DNA from: Enoplolaimus lenunculus
Lineage: Eukaryota; Nematoda; Enoplea; Enoplida; Thoracostomopsidae
Direction of reading: 5' to 3'
Assembly (NCBI GenBank): GCA_030248215.1
Contig: JASANG010002307.1
Location: 1 to 64,000 of the forward strand
DNA: 64,000 bases
The notes under the pieces are model-generated. The model was not told the origin of the DNA and ran no database searches. It was given only the letters and a program-made list of their open reading frames with translations. The position numbers were made by a program, and so were the translations under genes. Of this stretch, positions 45,701 through 55,800 are shown piece after piece. How positions within the stretch are numbered: position 1 is the first letter of the stretch; the number at the start of each line of letters is the position of its first letter.

Positions 45701-45753
45701 TACTTACTGTTAGCAACCGCAAACACTAACACAATTCCTGCAATTAATTTCAT
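39526..45753 (-). CDS. Secreted acetylcholine-binding-protein-like gene (nicotinic ligand-binding domain without membrane segments)
   Basis: Six exons join in phase on the minus strand: 45753-45708, 44513-44401, 43068-43024, 41479-41373, 40530-40344 and 39753-39526. They give 241 residues plus a stop. A signal peptide (MKLIAGIVLVFAVAN) is followed by the Cys-loop receptor ligand-binding fold. Loop D shows FDGWLRQVWTDPRLAW, loop A ENVWRPDLFNYQ, loop B IGSWT, and loop C YECCPQSY with the vicinal Cys pair and flanking Tyr residues. The Cys-loop has 23 residues between its cysteines instead of 12-13 and is acidic and hydrophilic, as expected when it need not contact a membrane domain. Translation stops 20 residues after loop C, where receptors continue into helix M1. 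Lymnaea-type AChBPs have the same architecture. There is one N-glycosylation site (NVT). A truncated receptor gene remains possible. Confidence 0.82.
39828..40073. repeat. R4 palindromic element in AChBP-like intron 5
   Basis: 'gcaaatttcagtgagttgat' on the left and 'tcattgaaatttacagtgtg' on the right, with 'gagtcaactcaactcag' inside. Confidence 0.75.
40344..40530 (-). CDS. AChBP-like exon 5: inner strands and long Cys-loop
   Basis: Acceptor TATTTTCAG, donor GTACGTC. It completes the split Gln codon and adds 62 codons. ISHTGQIMYVTP matches the conserved 'xSxGxVxWxPP' strand. The Cys-loop runs from TGT at 40427-40425 to TGT at 40355-40353 and contains VDTAGDSSEDSGPDF. The canonical FPF motif is replaced by SGPDF. 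Confidence 0.88.
40797..41015. repeat. R10 GC-rich TIR element
   Basis: 'tttagggttgcgctgcactt' at the left mirrors 'gtatagcgcaaccctaa' at the right. The body has repeated 'gacggcgccgaagcggcga'. It lies in AChBP-like intron 4. Confidence 0.8.
41373..41479 (-). CDS. AChBP-like exon 4: loop A
   Basis: Acceptor TTATCAG, donor GTACGC, phase 0 to 2. VWTDPRLAWDPAEYKG and PGENVWRPDLFNY match the WxxxxLxW and WxPD hallmarks of nicotinic ligand-binding domains, including the loop A Tyr. An alternative donor 12 bases earlier would drop the Tyr and is less likely. Confidence 0.9.
41856..42971. repeat. 22-bp satellite array with higher-order structure
   Basis: About fifty head-to-tail copies of a unit reading 'ggaacagtggaccaagtatt' plus 'at', with 16-bp short units (ending 'ccaac') interspersed in the first half. 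A block of ~186 bp recurs (for example starting 42125 and 42311). The second half is nearly uniform, with 'ccaattattatgg' units. Twenty-two is not a multiple of three, so every frame stays open and reads a cyclic GPSIMEQWTKYYGTVDQ-type peptide. It lies in AChBP-like intron 3. Confidence 0.95.
43024..43068 (-). CDS. AChBP-like exon 3: 45-nt micro-exon with loop D Trp
   Basis: Acceptor AAATTTTAG, donor GTAAGTTG, fifteen codons, phase 0 to 0: CKRGGVATFDGWLRQ. It joins exactly to VWTDPRLAW of the next exon and supplies the loop D tryptophan. Confidence 0.82.
43090..43402. repeat. R6 TIR element in AChBP-like intron 2
   Basis: 'ttgaacaagagtaggcaact' at the left mirrors 'agttactcttgtatcatgca' and 'ctcttgattaaac' at the right. 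'aaacgaaacgcccggtggta' is present. Confidence 0.7.
43403..44103. other. AChBP-like intron 2, with an R10 fragment
   Basis: 43845-44000 has 'tagtgttgcgctatacttta' and GC-rich 'gccgcagcgtgccgccacac', resembling one R10 end. No exon seen. Confidence 0.45.
44104..44325 (-). mobile_element. R2 TIR element with TTAGGC core, reversed
   Basis: 'ggcccatacttttaggggcg' and 'tacgccccttaaagtaac' are inverted ends. 'acacatttttgcaacgctta' occurs twice, from an internal duplication. Confidence 0.72.
44401..44513 (-). CDS. AChBP-like exon 2: N-terminal helix and first strands
   Basis: Acceptor AGTTTCAG, donor GTAAGTTCG, phase 1 to 0. ASSRLLSSLFDSYNKNVQPP matches the N-terminal helix and 'YN..VRP' motif of nicotinic subunits. 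VNVIISLDLIRFAHF continues into the first strands. Confidence 0.85.
44765..44937 (+). repeat. R8-like element, left end decayed
   Basis: 'aacataaccacaaggggtga', 'gagctggagcttcaagctca', and the closing 'atattcatgtgtgaaagggt' match the R8 copies at 12.3 and 27 kb. Confidence 0.55.
45185..45386 (+). mobile_element. R1 TIR element with TTAGGC core in AChBP-like intron 1
   Basis: 'ggacccatgtaaagatcagg' and 'ccgtctctgttctttacatt' are inverted ends. An imperfect flanking pair (ggaatgtg/gaaatgtg) fits an 8-bp target duplication. Confidence 0.8.
45708..45753 (-). CDS. AChBP-like exon 1: signal peptide
   Basis: ATG at 45753, donor GTAAGTAC, phase 1. MKLIAGIVLVFAVAN is a typical signal peptide with a short basic start and a hydrophobic core. 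Joining to exon 2 makes the next codon Thr. Confidence 0.8.
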
Positions 45754-45974
45754 TTTTCACTTAAACGTTTGTATTTTTGTACAAAAATTTAAAATATTTA
45801 CATTTAAAAACCCTCTGGGTAGATTACTTCCACAACGGTTTAATCAAAAACCACGGGCGAACCGTTTTTTCACAGAATTGCAATGGAGTAAGTTTAAGAT
45901 TTTGCCTATTTTTTTGGCTTAGGCTTAGGCTTAGGCTTTGATTTTGGAACATGCCTTTTACCTATACTTCGCAG
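45754..45974. other. Upstream of the AChBP-like gene, with an R1 fragment
   Basis: 45848-45945 contains a decayed R1 left end ('gggcgaaccgttttttcaca') and 'ggcttaggcttaggctt'. The promoter is presumably here, but no core element stands out. Confidence 0.4.
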
Positions 45975-46332
45975 AGTACAACCGGAGGTCTGCCTCCGGC
46001 TCCGGCTCCGTCAGGAAATCGGACTCCGGCTCCAGTAGAATTTTTGCTGGATGTTCCGGCAATTTCGATAGTAAAATTTTGCCTAATTTTGCAAAATTTA
46101 TCTGTTCAGTGCATGCGCGTTTCGTTTTACTTTTGTCACAATTTTCAGGAAACAATTTCCGAAATTTCGCAAAAAATTGGCGTAAAACCAAACTACTTAA
46201 AACATATTGCAGCTATTGGCTATAATTACATAATTAACCATCATTTTTACCACCTAATTTCGCCTCACCTCCAGCTCCGGCGAGTTTCGTCAACCTCCGG
46301 CTGCGATATTTTTCACCTCCGGTTGCACCCTA
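45975..46332. mobile_element. R7 'cctccggctccgg' TIR element
   Basis: 'gtacaaccggaggtctgcct' at the left mirrors 'ttcacctccggttgcaccct' at the right. Second inner arms ('ctccagctccggcgag') are also inverted. Apparent frames of up to 133 codons are low-complexity by-products. Confidence 0.75.
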
Positions 46333-46847
46333 AACTTCGTGTTGATTTTTAACCTTCCAGTTCGCTATGAAATACATCTTATCATGAATCATGATCTTGC
46401 ATAAGTGGTGGTCCATGCTAGACAAGGCTGGGAATGTGGCTCAAAAACAGGCTTTGAATTCGTCGAAGTTTTGCCGATTGAACTGAAAGACGGGTTTGAA
46501 AGTATATCAATTGAGAGTGGCATCTATCAACCAGTTACGTATCTTTTCAAACTCTGGTTCAGTTGAAAGCCTTCAGCGAGTAATTGAAATCTGAGCTAAA
46601 ACTGAACGACAGCAACGGCCGTCCAGTGTAAAACTGTCTCTTGGGTGTTGATGTTATTTTTTGGAAATACGAAATCGTATTTTGGATTTGCCGTTAAAAT
46701 CGCAGGAATCATTCAGTAAGAGACGAAAAATTTACTCTCATCAAAACCTCGCTCAGATGGAAATGGATTTAAAACAAAAACGAGCGTAGGTAATATATAG
46801 TGAAACAGTAATACTTCCGTGGAGTAAAGCATCTGTATAGATTCTTT
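46333..46847. other. Intergenic, nothing recognised
   Basis: No exon or repeat family identified. Confidence 0.4.
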
Positions 46848-47033
46848 GGCCCTGTAAAGATCAGAGGCGGAACGTTTTTCACTGGGCCTAGAAAAGAGTA
46901 ACCTTAAGCTTTAGACTATTTTTTGCATGGCTTACGCTTAGGCTTAGGAATGTGATCATTCTTACGCTTAGGCTTAGGCGTAGGCTTAGGAATATGTTTA
47001 TATGCAGTTCCACCCCTGTTCTTTACATTGGCC
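46848..47033 (+). mobile_element. R1 TIR element with perfect 8-bp target duplication
   Basis: gattcttt at 46840-46847 is repeated at 47034-47041. The ends are 'ggccctgtaaagatcagagg' and 'cacccctgttctttacattg'. This is the best-defined R1 copy. Confidence 0.92.
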
Positions 47034-47351
47034 GATTCTTTTAAATATTTGCTGGTTTGAAATCCAATATCGGGATAAAGTTTACAGAAACAAGATATGC
47101 TTATATACGGTAAAATTTTGCAGAAATTCGATACGCTTATATATTGATAAACTAAATTCCGTTGTGAAGCAAAAAATCAAAAACCAGCAAAAATATTTTC
47201 AATTTTGCTTACATGCTTTAGTGTGGATATCTTGGACTCGCAGAATTTATTGCCAGAAGTTTAAAAGGATTTCCATATTTACACTGGATATATAAGGTGT
47301 GAACCAAGACATTGAACGGTGATGTTATTCGTGGTAATTGCTGGCTGCTGA

Positions 47352-47772
47352 CCAAGGTACAACCGGAGGTCTGCCTCCGGATCCGGTAGAAAATCGGCCT
47401 CCGGCTCCGGCAGAAAATCGGCCTCCGGCTCCGGCAGAAAATCGGCCTCCGGCTCCGGCAGAAAATCGGCCTCCGGCTCCGGTAGAATTTTTGCCGGAAG
47501 TTCCGGCAATTTCGGTAGTAAAATTTTGCATAATTTTCCTAAATTTTTCTGTTTAGCGCGTTTCAATTTAATTTTGTCACAATTTTCATGAAAGAATTGC
47601 CCAAATTTGGCAGAAAATTAACGTGAAACCAAACAACTTAACAACATATTGCAGATATTGGCTAAAATTAACTAATTAACCATTATTTTTACAACCCAAT
47701 TTCGCCTCACAATCGGCTCCAGCTCCGGCAAGTTTCGTTGACCTTCGGTTCCGGTATTTTTCACCTCCGGTT
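47352..47772. mobile_element. R7 TIR element with 24-bp internal tandem
   Basis: The same ends as 45975-46332. 47372-47490 holds four to five copies of a 24-base unit ('ggcctccggctccggcagaa' plus 'aatc'). The acidic repeat peptide on the minus strand (EADFLPEP) is an artefact of the tandem. Confidence 0.8.
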
Positions 47773-48254
47773 GCTGACACGCGTTGAGCAATTTGATTAA
47801 CGCTTAGCTAACGCTTTGGGGTGATGTTGACGACTGGATGGTTAAGGAGCCTGGCTATGGATTGTGTTGGACCTCATTCGCATTCAGCTACGTTGAGGAT
47901 ACAACTTCTGGATAAAAGATTGTTTTTGGTTTGGAAGAACTGAAAAATACATATATATGTACATATCAGGGTGTAACCGTATGTCCTTTTCCGTTAAAAA
48001 TCAGTGTCTGTTTCTGTACAGAAATACCGGAAATTACTTTTATGCTCAAAAATTAGTTGTAAATCCTGATATACATCTCGCAATAATTTTTCATTACGGA
48101 TATGCTGCTATTGCTCGAAATAAAAATTACGTAACTTATCCAAAATCTTAAAATTTGAATACTTGCGTAACTTAAAGTTGGCAGAAAAACAAAACATTTT
48201 TGAAACTTTCATACTTCCATATCCGTTATCTCAACTGGTTGTTTACACCTACAG
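47773..48254. repeat. R13-like 'accgga' repeat
   Basis: 47965-48245 begins 'gtgtaaccgtatgtcctttt' and ends 'ccgttatctcaactggttgt'. Its structure is poorly preserved. Confidence 0.4.
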
Positions 48255-48378
48255 ACCATAAGAGTGTAACAGTAGGTTAAGCGTATTGTGTTCCTAAGCG
48301 TAAGGGAAAATGTAATTTAGAATGTTACTGTTTTATGGACCCATCAGAAACCTGGACGCCTCTTTAAGTAACATGGGG
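48255..48378 (+). mobile_element. R2 element, reduced core
   Basis: 'gtgtaacagtaggttaagcg' and 'gacgcctctttaagtaacat'. Only a single TTAGGC-like unit is left. Confidence 0.65.
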
Positions 48379-48407
48379 GCTCTATATGTATATATCAATT
48401 CAGAATG

Positions 48408-48612
48408 CAACCGGAATTTCCGATTGGGGAATTGGTAATACAAACCGTATTTTTTCACGGGAATTTTCCGGTACTGAAATTTTTTCTCATTTAAAAAATT
48501 AGGAAAAATTGGAACTCATACTATTATAAACTTAACTTTCTAAAAATTGTCTACACGTATGTTTTAACTTTCCGGCTCCAAGTACTTTATAATCCCGGTT
48601 GCACCATGATAT
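48408..48612. repeat. R13 TIR repeat
   Basis: 'gaatgcaaccggaatttccg' on the left mirrors 'aatcccggttgcaccatgat' on the right. Confidence 0.6.
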
Positions 48613-48883
48613 AGATATATACATTAGATATCTTAAATCACTTGACTAGGTCATTTTTCGCTCAAAAAGTCAAACCTATATTTTATTTGCCATAAAATGT
48701 ACCTACTATTAAAATAGAACATAACGTAAACAGAAGCACAAAAATATAGTAAGGCAGGGTGTATTAACAGGTCTGCCTCTGGCTCAGACAGAATATTTAT
48801 CCTAACGTTTCGGCAAACTCGGAGGTGAAATTTTTCGAGTTTATATAAAAATCATTTCACTGCAATCGTTTATTTGTGACTTT

Positions 48884-49061
48884 GGCCCATGCAAAGATCT
48901 CAGGGGCGGAACTATTTTCTATCTACCGTCAATAGAGCAAACTTACGTTTTAGACTATTTTTGTTTAGGATTAAGTAGGCTTAAGTATAAGCTCAGTCTT
49001 ATGCTTAGACTTACGAATATGCTTACACACTACTGTAACGACCGTATTCTATACATTGGTA
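48884..49061 (+). mobile_element. R1 TIR element, near-perfect 8-bp target duplication
   Basis: gtgacttt at 48876-48883 and gtgacatt at 49062-49069 flank it. The ends are 'ggcccatgcaaagatctcag' and 'accgtattctatacattgg'. Confidence 0.8.
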
Positions 49062-49370
49062 GTGACATTGTTAGCAATTTTAGAAATTTTAATTGTTGTA
49101 ATTGTCGAAGTAGGATTAAATATTGATTTTCACATAACACTACAGATTACTGGGAAAATCTACACACTCAACATCATTTTAACAACCTAAATTTACTTCA
49201 TCTCTAAGACTTCGATTCCGGTACAAAATGCTAACCTCTGGTCCCGGTTTTGTTCACTTGCGGATGTACCTTGGAAGTACACAGACACTGCAAACAGGTC
49301 AATAAATAAAGAAGACTCTCAAGCCACATTATTTTTAAACGCTTTAAAATAAATCTGAATACTGTAGTGA

Positions 49371-49837
49371 CCCGAATAAGGCGGGGGTTAAAAATTCCGG
49401 TATTAAAATTTGGTAAATGCAAATTAGGATATTTTACCAGAAAATGACGATAAAAATTAAATAGATTTCATTCGTATAGTGTAAAAACTTTGACAATCAC
49501 CGAAAATAAACCATCGAAGGCAGATTTTGCTTCCGTGGATTATGAAAACCTAAAATGCAGCAGATAAAGTGAATACTTATCTCCAACTGGGTCATTTCAC
49601 CAATAATACTGCAAAAAAGAAAACTAAAACGAATTTGTCGGTGACATGTATTTTTCATTTTCCGGTTCCATTTCCGGTAATTTTTTCAAATTCCGGTTCC
49701 GGTAAATGGTAATTCCGGTTGCAAACTGAAGCTCGATTGAAAAATAAATAACAGTCCGGCTCCGAACAGTGAGGGATGTATGCTTTGAAAAAGCAAAATA
49801 AATATCAGTCTTGCCGTCTTATTCGGGTCACTACAGT
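49371..49837. mobile_element. R14 TIR element with embedded R13-type sequence
   Basis: 'actgtagtgacccgaataag' mirrors 'ttattcgggtcactacagt'. The interior repeats 'ttccggttccggtaa' words, like R13. Confidence 0.78.
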
Positions 49838-50007
49838 AATAACATTGTGTAAGCTGCAATTCAAATAAATATATTAACAGTTAATATATCACAAAAAACA
49901 CTAAAATTAAAATAACCAGAATGAGACAACAACAAAAAATAAGGCAAAATATTTTTGCATTTTCAGCGCTGCAAAATTTATGTAAACAATATGAATATAT
50001 ATCCAAG

Positions 50008-50160
50008 TGCAACCGGAAATAGCATTCAAATGCCATATTCAAACAACCGGACGGAGCCGAAATTTCAACTCATCGTTAGTTTAAACAAATTTCGGTCACA
50101 ATTATTTTTTACCATTCGAATCTCTGTTTGGATATTATTTTAAATCCAGTTACACCGCGA
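50008..50160. repeat. R13 TIR repeat
   Basis: 'aagtgcaaccggaaatagca' mirrors 'aaatccagttacaccgcga'. Confidence 0.5.
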
Positions 50161-50649
50161 TTATATTATCTACATACTATGCATATATGTCAGCAAACAA
50201 TAAAGTATAAATATATCACAGATATTAAAAGAGCATACAATTCTAATACTGGTAATTACGTTGTACTACTCTAGTAGCTTCGATAAGCTTAATTTTTAAT
50301 TACCTAAAAACTACAAAAAAGCCGAAATTTGAATGTTTTCCATTATTCAAAAGTGCAACTTTTTTGAAAATTTAATTTAAATTTAATTGACCAATAATAA
50401 TTTCTAGCTTTCGAATCAATTGTACAGATTAGACGAAGCAATTAATTACCTTCACATATGACGTCACAAATTCAAGCAACTGATGGATACCCGTTACAAT
50501 CTTAGATTAATAGCTAAGTTATTATTTCGAAGCGAATCGCGATACGAATTGTTCATTCAAGCCAATTAAGTTTTCTAAATTAATGTGTGAAAAATGATTT
50601 TTCGATTAATGCTCGTTTTTTGTAAGGCGTAACACTCAAATGTTTGGAA
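50161..50649. other. Intergenic, nothing recognised
   Basis: AT-rich, no exon or repeat identified. Confidence 0.4.
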
Positions 50650-50880
50650 TACTTACCCCGTATTCCAAGATTTGCGTAGCATCTTTTATCATCAGTTGGT
50701 GACAGATCTTGTAGCTTTCAAACACATTGAATGGCGTGGTTCACAATTCAGCGCATTATTCGACCTTGCTGAATTTTACTTCTATGGCAATCTTGAGATC
50801 CACAATTCAAATGTTCAACAGTTTGAAAAAACTATTGCTAACTGGTGATAGATGCTATTTGCATTTGAGAATACGGGCCC
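50650..50880. repeat. R3 palindromic element
   Basis: 'ccccgtattccaagatttgc' and 'tcatcagttggtgacagatc' mirror 'aactggtgatagatgctatt' and 'catttgagaatacgggccc'. Confidence 0.78.
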
Positions 50881-51257
50881 TGGCAAAATACAAAGAATGC
50901 GGCAATTTACAAACAATACTGTACGTCAGAAAGCTAAATAAAATAAACAAAACATACGAATTAAGCAAATTTGCCGGATTACATTCAAAACCAGTGTCAC
51001 AACACATGAAATACTGCGCAATACATCGAATACACCAAATAAATGGAACGGTTACCAAGTGTGTTGCCATTATTCTAGCTGTTCCCATGATTGTTACATC
51101 AAGACCGCTAAATTATAGTCGACCCACGGGCGCGTATGCCCCTCCCTAGAAATTTTTCAATCAAACTATATAACAGTGTTCAAATTTAAGAATTAAAATT
51201 TTTTGTTTTTAATTCAGTGCAATACGGAGCCAAATATAGAGATATGTACTACGGAAC

Positions 51258-51545
51258 ACATCAGGATGCCGCCGGAATTACAATTTAGTGAAACCGTAAT
51301 TCGAAAAAACTAGCGAAACCGGAAAATTTGAAAAAATCATGCCACCGAATAAAATTCCTTTTAATTTTCTTTTTTGCTATATTATTGGTGAAAAAACCTT
51401 ACTTGAAGAGAAGTATTTACATCTGCTGTATTTTAGATTTTCATTATCCACTTAAGTAAAATCTACTTTCGATGGTTTATTTTAGGTGATTATCAGGGTT
51501 TAATGAAAAATTCCGGAACCAGAATTGGAATTCCTGCTGCACCCT
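51258..51545. repeat. R13 TIR repeat
   Basis: 'gccgccggaattacaattta' on the left and 'ttggaattcctgctgcaccc' on the right. The interior resembles the 49.4-49.8 kb element on the opposite strand. Confidence 0.55.
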
Positions 51546-51717
51546 GCGACACATATTACGTTTTATGGCCGGCCTACTAATTCGAAAGTCTAAAAACCTA
51601 AATATAAGCCTAAACATAAACCTAATCGTAAGCGTTCCAGTCTCTAAACCCTCCAATTCTCCTGTCTCCCAGTGTTCAATCCCTAATAATTAACATGGGC
51701 TCTAAACCATCTGACAG

Positions 51718-51840
51718 TCATACACTTTTCGCTGACCTCAAAACCATCTGTTGCCGTTCAACGCCGGCATCGTAAACCTGCTTGAATGCGGCGGAAGTCA
51801 GAACCGGATATTTCCGCGCACCAAATGGAATCAACAAAAC
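51718..51840 (-). other. Exon-like 40-codon segment, unassigned
   Basis: The minus strand reads VLLIPFGARKYPVLTSAAFK, continues QVYDAGVERQQ and ends in TGA at 51718. The composition looks protein-like, but the upstream acceptor is poor (AGAAAAG) and no family is recognised. It could be the last exon or remnant of another gene. Confidence 0.25.
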
Positions 51841-52019
51841 CTTTTCTTTTTACGTTGTAAAACAACGGTGAAACCGTATCTGTGTGAACATTCTTGCAAA
51901 TATACAACAAATTTAACAGCACAAAACAAAAATTACTATACCAAATTGCCAAAAACGCACAAATCTTACAGTACGATCGAATACAACGATAGATAAAGCA
52001 TAAAAGATGATATGTAATT

Positions 52020-52385
52020 CACAGTGTAACCGGAATTACAATTTACTGGAACCGGAATTTGAAAAAGTTACCAGAAACGGAACCAGAAAATGAAAAATAC
52101 ACGCCACCGAAAAATTCATTTTTATTTTCTTTTTGCAATATTATTGGTGAAATAACCTTTAGTTGGAGATAGGTAATCACTTTATCTGATGTATTCTTGA
52201 TTTTCATCATCCACGAAAACGAAATCTAACTTCAATGGTATATTTTCGTTGACTGTCAAGGTTGATATACTATACAAATAGAAATCTACTTAATTTCTCT
52301 GTCGTCATTTTTAGTAAAATATCTGAATTTTCACCGACCAAAATTTAATACCGCAATTTTTAATCCCGTTACAAATTTACCGGAG
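52020..52385. repeat. R13 TIR repeat
   Basis: 'cacagtgtaaccggaattac' at the left mirrors 'aatcccgttacaaatttacc' at the right. It shares its interior with the copy at 51258. Confidence 0.58.
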
Positions 52386-52687
52386 CCGGAAGGTCAAAAT
52401 TTGCACACCCTCAAATGCCCATTACACTGCAATCTCTTGTGCAATACGAACAATTGCCATATTCCGAAAATTACAATCAAACTGTAAAAATAAATGTGTC
52501 TTAATTGTATCACCAAAAAGTCTTAGAAATTTTAGTAATAAATATTCATTACAAAAATTTTGATTTTGGTTCCAGTTGCGAAACGCAATGACTCGGGTAG
52601 TGCGTACCTTGCATCATCAGCAAGTGCATGCATTGGCCTTCAAATCCAACAATATTTACTGCTCAACAAAAAACTGTAATACATACA

Positions 52688-52817
52688 TTAATCTTTGGCG
52701 AGAACCGGAGATTCGACCACAAGCAAATCGTCGTCAACCGGGTTTTTCGTGTCTTTCACATCGTTCGTCGTCGATCCGGTGGAATTAAAACGTTTGAAGC
52801 CACAGCTACTCGCCATG
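52688..52817 (-). CDS. MFSD5: MFSD5 last exon: cytosolic tail
   Basis: Acceptor TTAATTTCAG. It completes the CG-split Arg codon, adds 42 residues (MASSCGFKRFNSTGS ... VESPVLAKD) and ends in TAA. The phase matches the exon 4 kb upstream exactly, but conservation is low, so the link is inferred from phase and splice motif. Confidence 0.65.
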
Positions 52818-55800
52818 CTGAAATTAACAAAAAAATATATATATTTATTTATATTATATATAACTTCTTCTAAACATTTCACACACAAATTTGAACGGTT
52901 CACAACTCCAACTATTTAGATCCACCTTAGAGCTGAAGCAGCATTTAAAATTTTACAAACAAATACCCAGACATGGAATTTCCCAAATTCAGTAAACTAA
53001 TCCAGAATTACGCAAAAAACTCAAAGTTGAACGAGGACTTTGAACTGTTGAAACAAAAAGATACGAAAGTTTTACGACAAACAGTGATAAGCAACGTAGT
53101 CAGTCTGACGACATTCAAGCTCCACAATACGACTATAAGTGCGGGACCCAAAGATGACAAAAACAATCGTTTTGTACCTTTGCCCAAACGCGAGGTCACT
53201 TGAGAGCGGTATGAAGCACTATCGGCACTTGGAAGCCCGGATAGAGCTGTCCCGGGGTCGGGGCCAGAAAGTGCCAGGGCCGGTGCCGAAACAGTAGACA
53301 ATTTATTAAAATTTTTTAACTGTTTCACTCGTATCCCATTGTGGTCTACCTAAATTAATTATGAAAATACATTCCGATAATATAAATATTACCCAGCTAT
53401 TCGTTCACCGCAGACACATATCTGTATGTCGCATAGGTATATAAGCAGAAAACAGCAACGTGTATTACGCTGACACTTCAAACGATTCATCTCGCTTTCA
53501 ATACGTGTGAATATGCAGTTTTCGAGCGTTTTTGTGACATTCGTTTTTATTATAGCAAGCAATAATATTAGTCCCGGCCACGGCCCCAGCAAAAATCCTG
53601 GCCCCGGCACAGCTCTAGTACATATGTATATATATTAAATCATATACATACATATTACAAGTGTTGACGTCCTGCACATACCGTTCACACATAATCCCAG
53701 GCTGAAACAAATCTCGCGAATGAAGCGAGCGAGAATCAACATGAAGTATTACAGTGCAGTTGCGTCTAACGGTACACAAATTTTAAATTTCCAAGGAAAC
53801 GTTGTCCGCCTAAACGAATGGACCTCAACATTTACAAAAACATCAAACATTTCAAAAATTCAAATTTTAATATTCAATGTTCGCCAGATTCTATGAAAAG
53901 ACCAAATATGCAAAAAAAATTTCAAAATTCAGCCAACCATTGTAGGCAGACGCCATCTGGCGTTCACGAAATAGACAATAGCGTTCTGATCAATCAACGG
54001 GCCTATTTTTGTTTATACAACAGCTGAAAAATCGGCCAACTCTCACAGCTCACGCGACATTCATCGCTTCCAAATCTGAGCATACTTGTCTCACTCAGTG
54101 AGCACTATTCACATCAAAAACACGCTACAGCTTACATATGGATTTACAACTTCTATGTATTATATTACAATAATCCATCATAACCCATGCTTATTTTCAA
54201 TAACGAGAGAATATTAACTAATTCCAGCATTACATTCGGGGTACCGACCAATTTGGCGGCCCCCCTACAATTGCAATTCAACATTGTTTACTTTTACACC
54301 GAGTCTATTTTGCAGGGCACTAGTCAAGTTTGAGGGAACGCGGCAGGCACCGTAATGCCCCTCCATGTGAGGACGCCGTTGAATACACAGATTGTATACT
54401 GATCCAAAAATTCATCCAATCGAATCGAAACGCAAAAAACAGTACACTCTTCAGTGTCTTCCTCGAAACACCAATCATAAACATTCTCGTTCAAATCAAA
54501 ACACAATCATCAACAAGTATATGTTGTCATCGACTCTGCAAGCGATTTTGTTTTCGAAAAACGAATCAATCAAAAATGTAAAACCAATCAAAAACGGAAA
54601 CTTTCAATAGATTGGGGTCAATCAACAGCACCGGATTACACATCAAACGGATGACCCTGATAACACGCGATAAACTTGCGCGTTCAGACGATTAATTTCA
54701 CAGTTTACAAGCCACCGAGTAGAATATCAAAAGTCCTCGAGCCATTCGCGAAGCCTGCGGGGGGGTAGTTGATCTATACCAGAGTGTGATCGGATATTAA
54801 TAATTTACCGAATACCGGATTCGCATCCAGGATATTGAATTTTTAGTCAGAACCGGATTGAATGAACAAAATATATTACGTTTGCTGAATTTGAATTAAT
54901 TACTGTTAGCTTGAATTTGTCATTTTTACTTAAGTGCATCATAACTTGATCATCTTGACTTATCCAGAAATGCAATCGCAGCAAAGATGTTAAACACACT
55001 GGCTCATAAAAATCAGTTTTATGAAATTTTGAGATCATTACCGCAAATATCCGGTATCCGGTAGATTTGCACTTTATACCGGAACTGAATACGGATATCA
55101 GTTTCTGCTTGATACGAAACCGGATCCGGATGTCCGGTCGCATCCTGATCCAGACCCTCAAGAACCAAGAAACGTCTTGCGTCTGTTTTAAAAGATGTAC
55201 TACTGAAACAACGGCTAGCTTCTTGTTCGTGAGGTTTCTTGATAGTTTTGCACACACAGTAAGGTCAGGTCAGATCTGTGATGTGATCTAGCGATCGAAT
55301 TCACTCTTTCGAACCTGCACAAGACGTAAATTGTTCCTTGGAACATATCAATTTTAAATTTGCGTTCAGCTTTCCGCTCGCCAATTTTTCAATTTCACAT
55401 TGCACAGAACCCTCACAATTGAAAATGCCGGCTACGCGTCTGCCTCCACCTTCTATGAAGAAAATGTCTAGTTTTTGACGTAAAGTTACCACACCGCGAC
55501 TAGCAAAACAGAGCAAATTAAGACAAGCTTAATTTATAACAAAACTGTCTTCCACCCAGAAAGTTATACTCCGCCGTCAGCGAAATACCCGTAAAACGCA
55601 CTACTTACAACATGTCCACGATAACTTCGCAAAAGTCTACAAAATAAAATAAAATGACAACCAAAATAATAAACAAATACAAAACAATGAAAACTAAAAT
55701 TTCCCCCAAAATAAATAAGCTCCTACGAAACGTAACACATACGTACTTCATTACTTTAGCAAACTACTATTAAATTATTGATTAACGGCAAAACTTCCAC

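Noticed and set aside
39526-45753. Ordinary nicotinic receptor subunit with four membrane helices
   Set aside because: The frame stops 20 residues past loop C and the Cys-loop is hydrophilic. No M1-M4-like hydrophobic exon was recognised downstream. Kept as the main alternative.
47279-47566. Acidic EADFLPEP repeat protein
   Set aside because: Translation of the 24-bp R7 tandem. Related R7 copies without the tandem lack it, and there is no start or splice context.
50727-51149. 140-codon plus-strand frame
   Set aside because: It begins inside an R3 repeat and has no recognised family or splice support.
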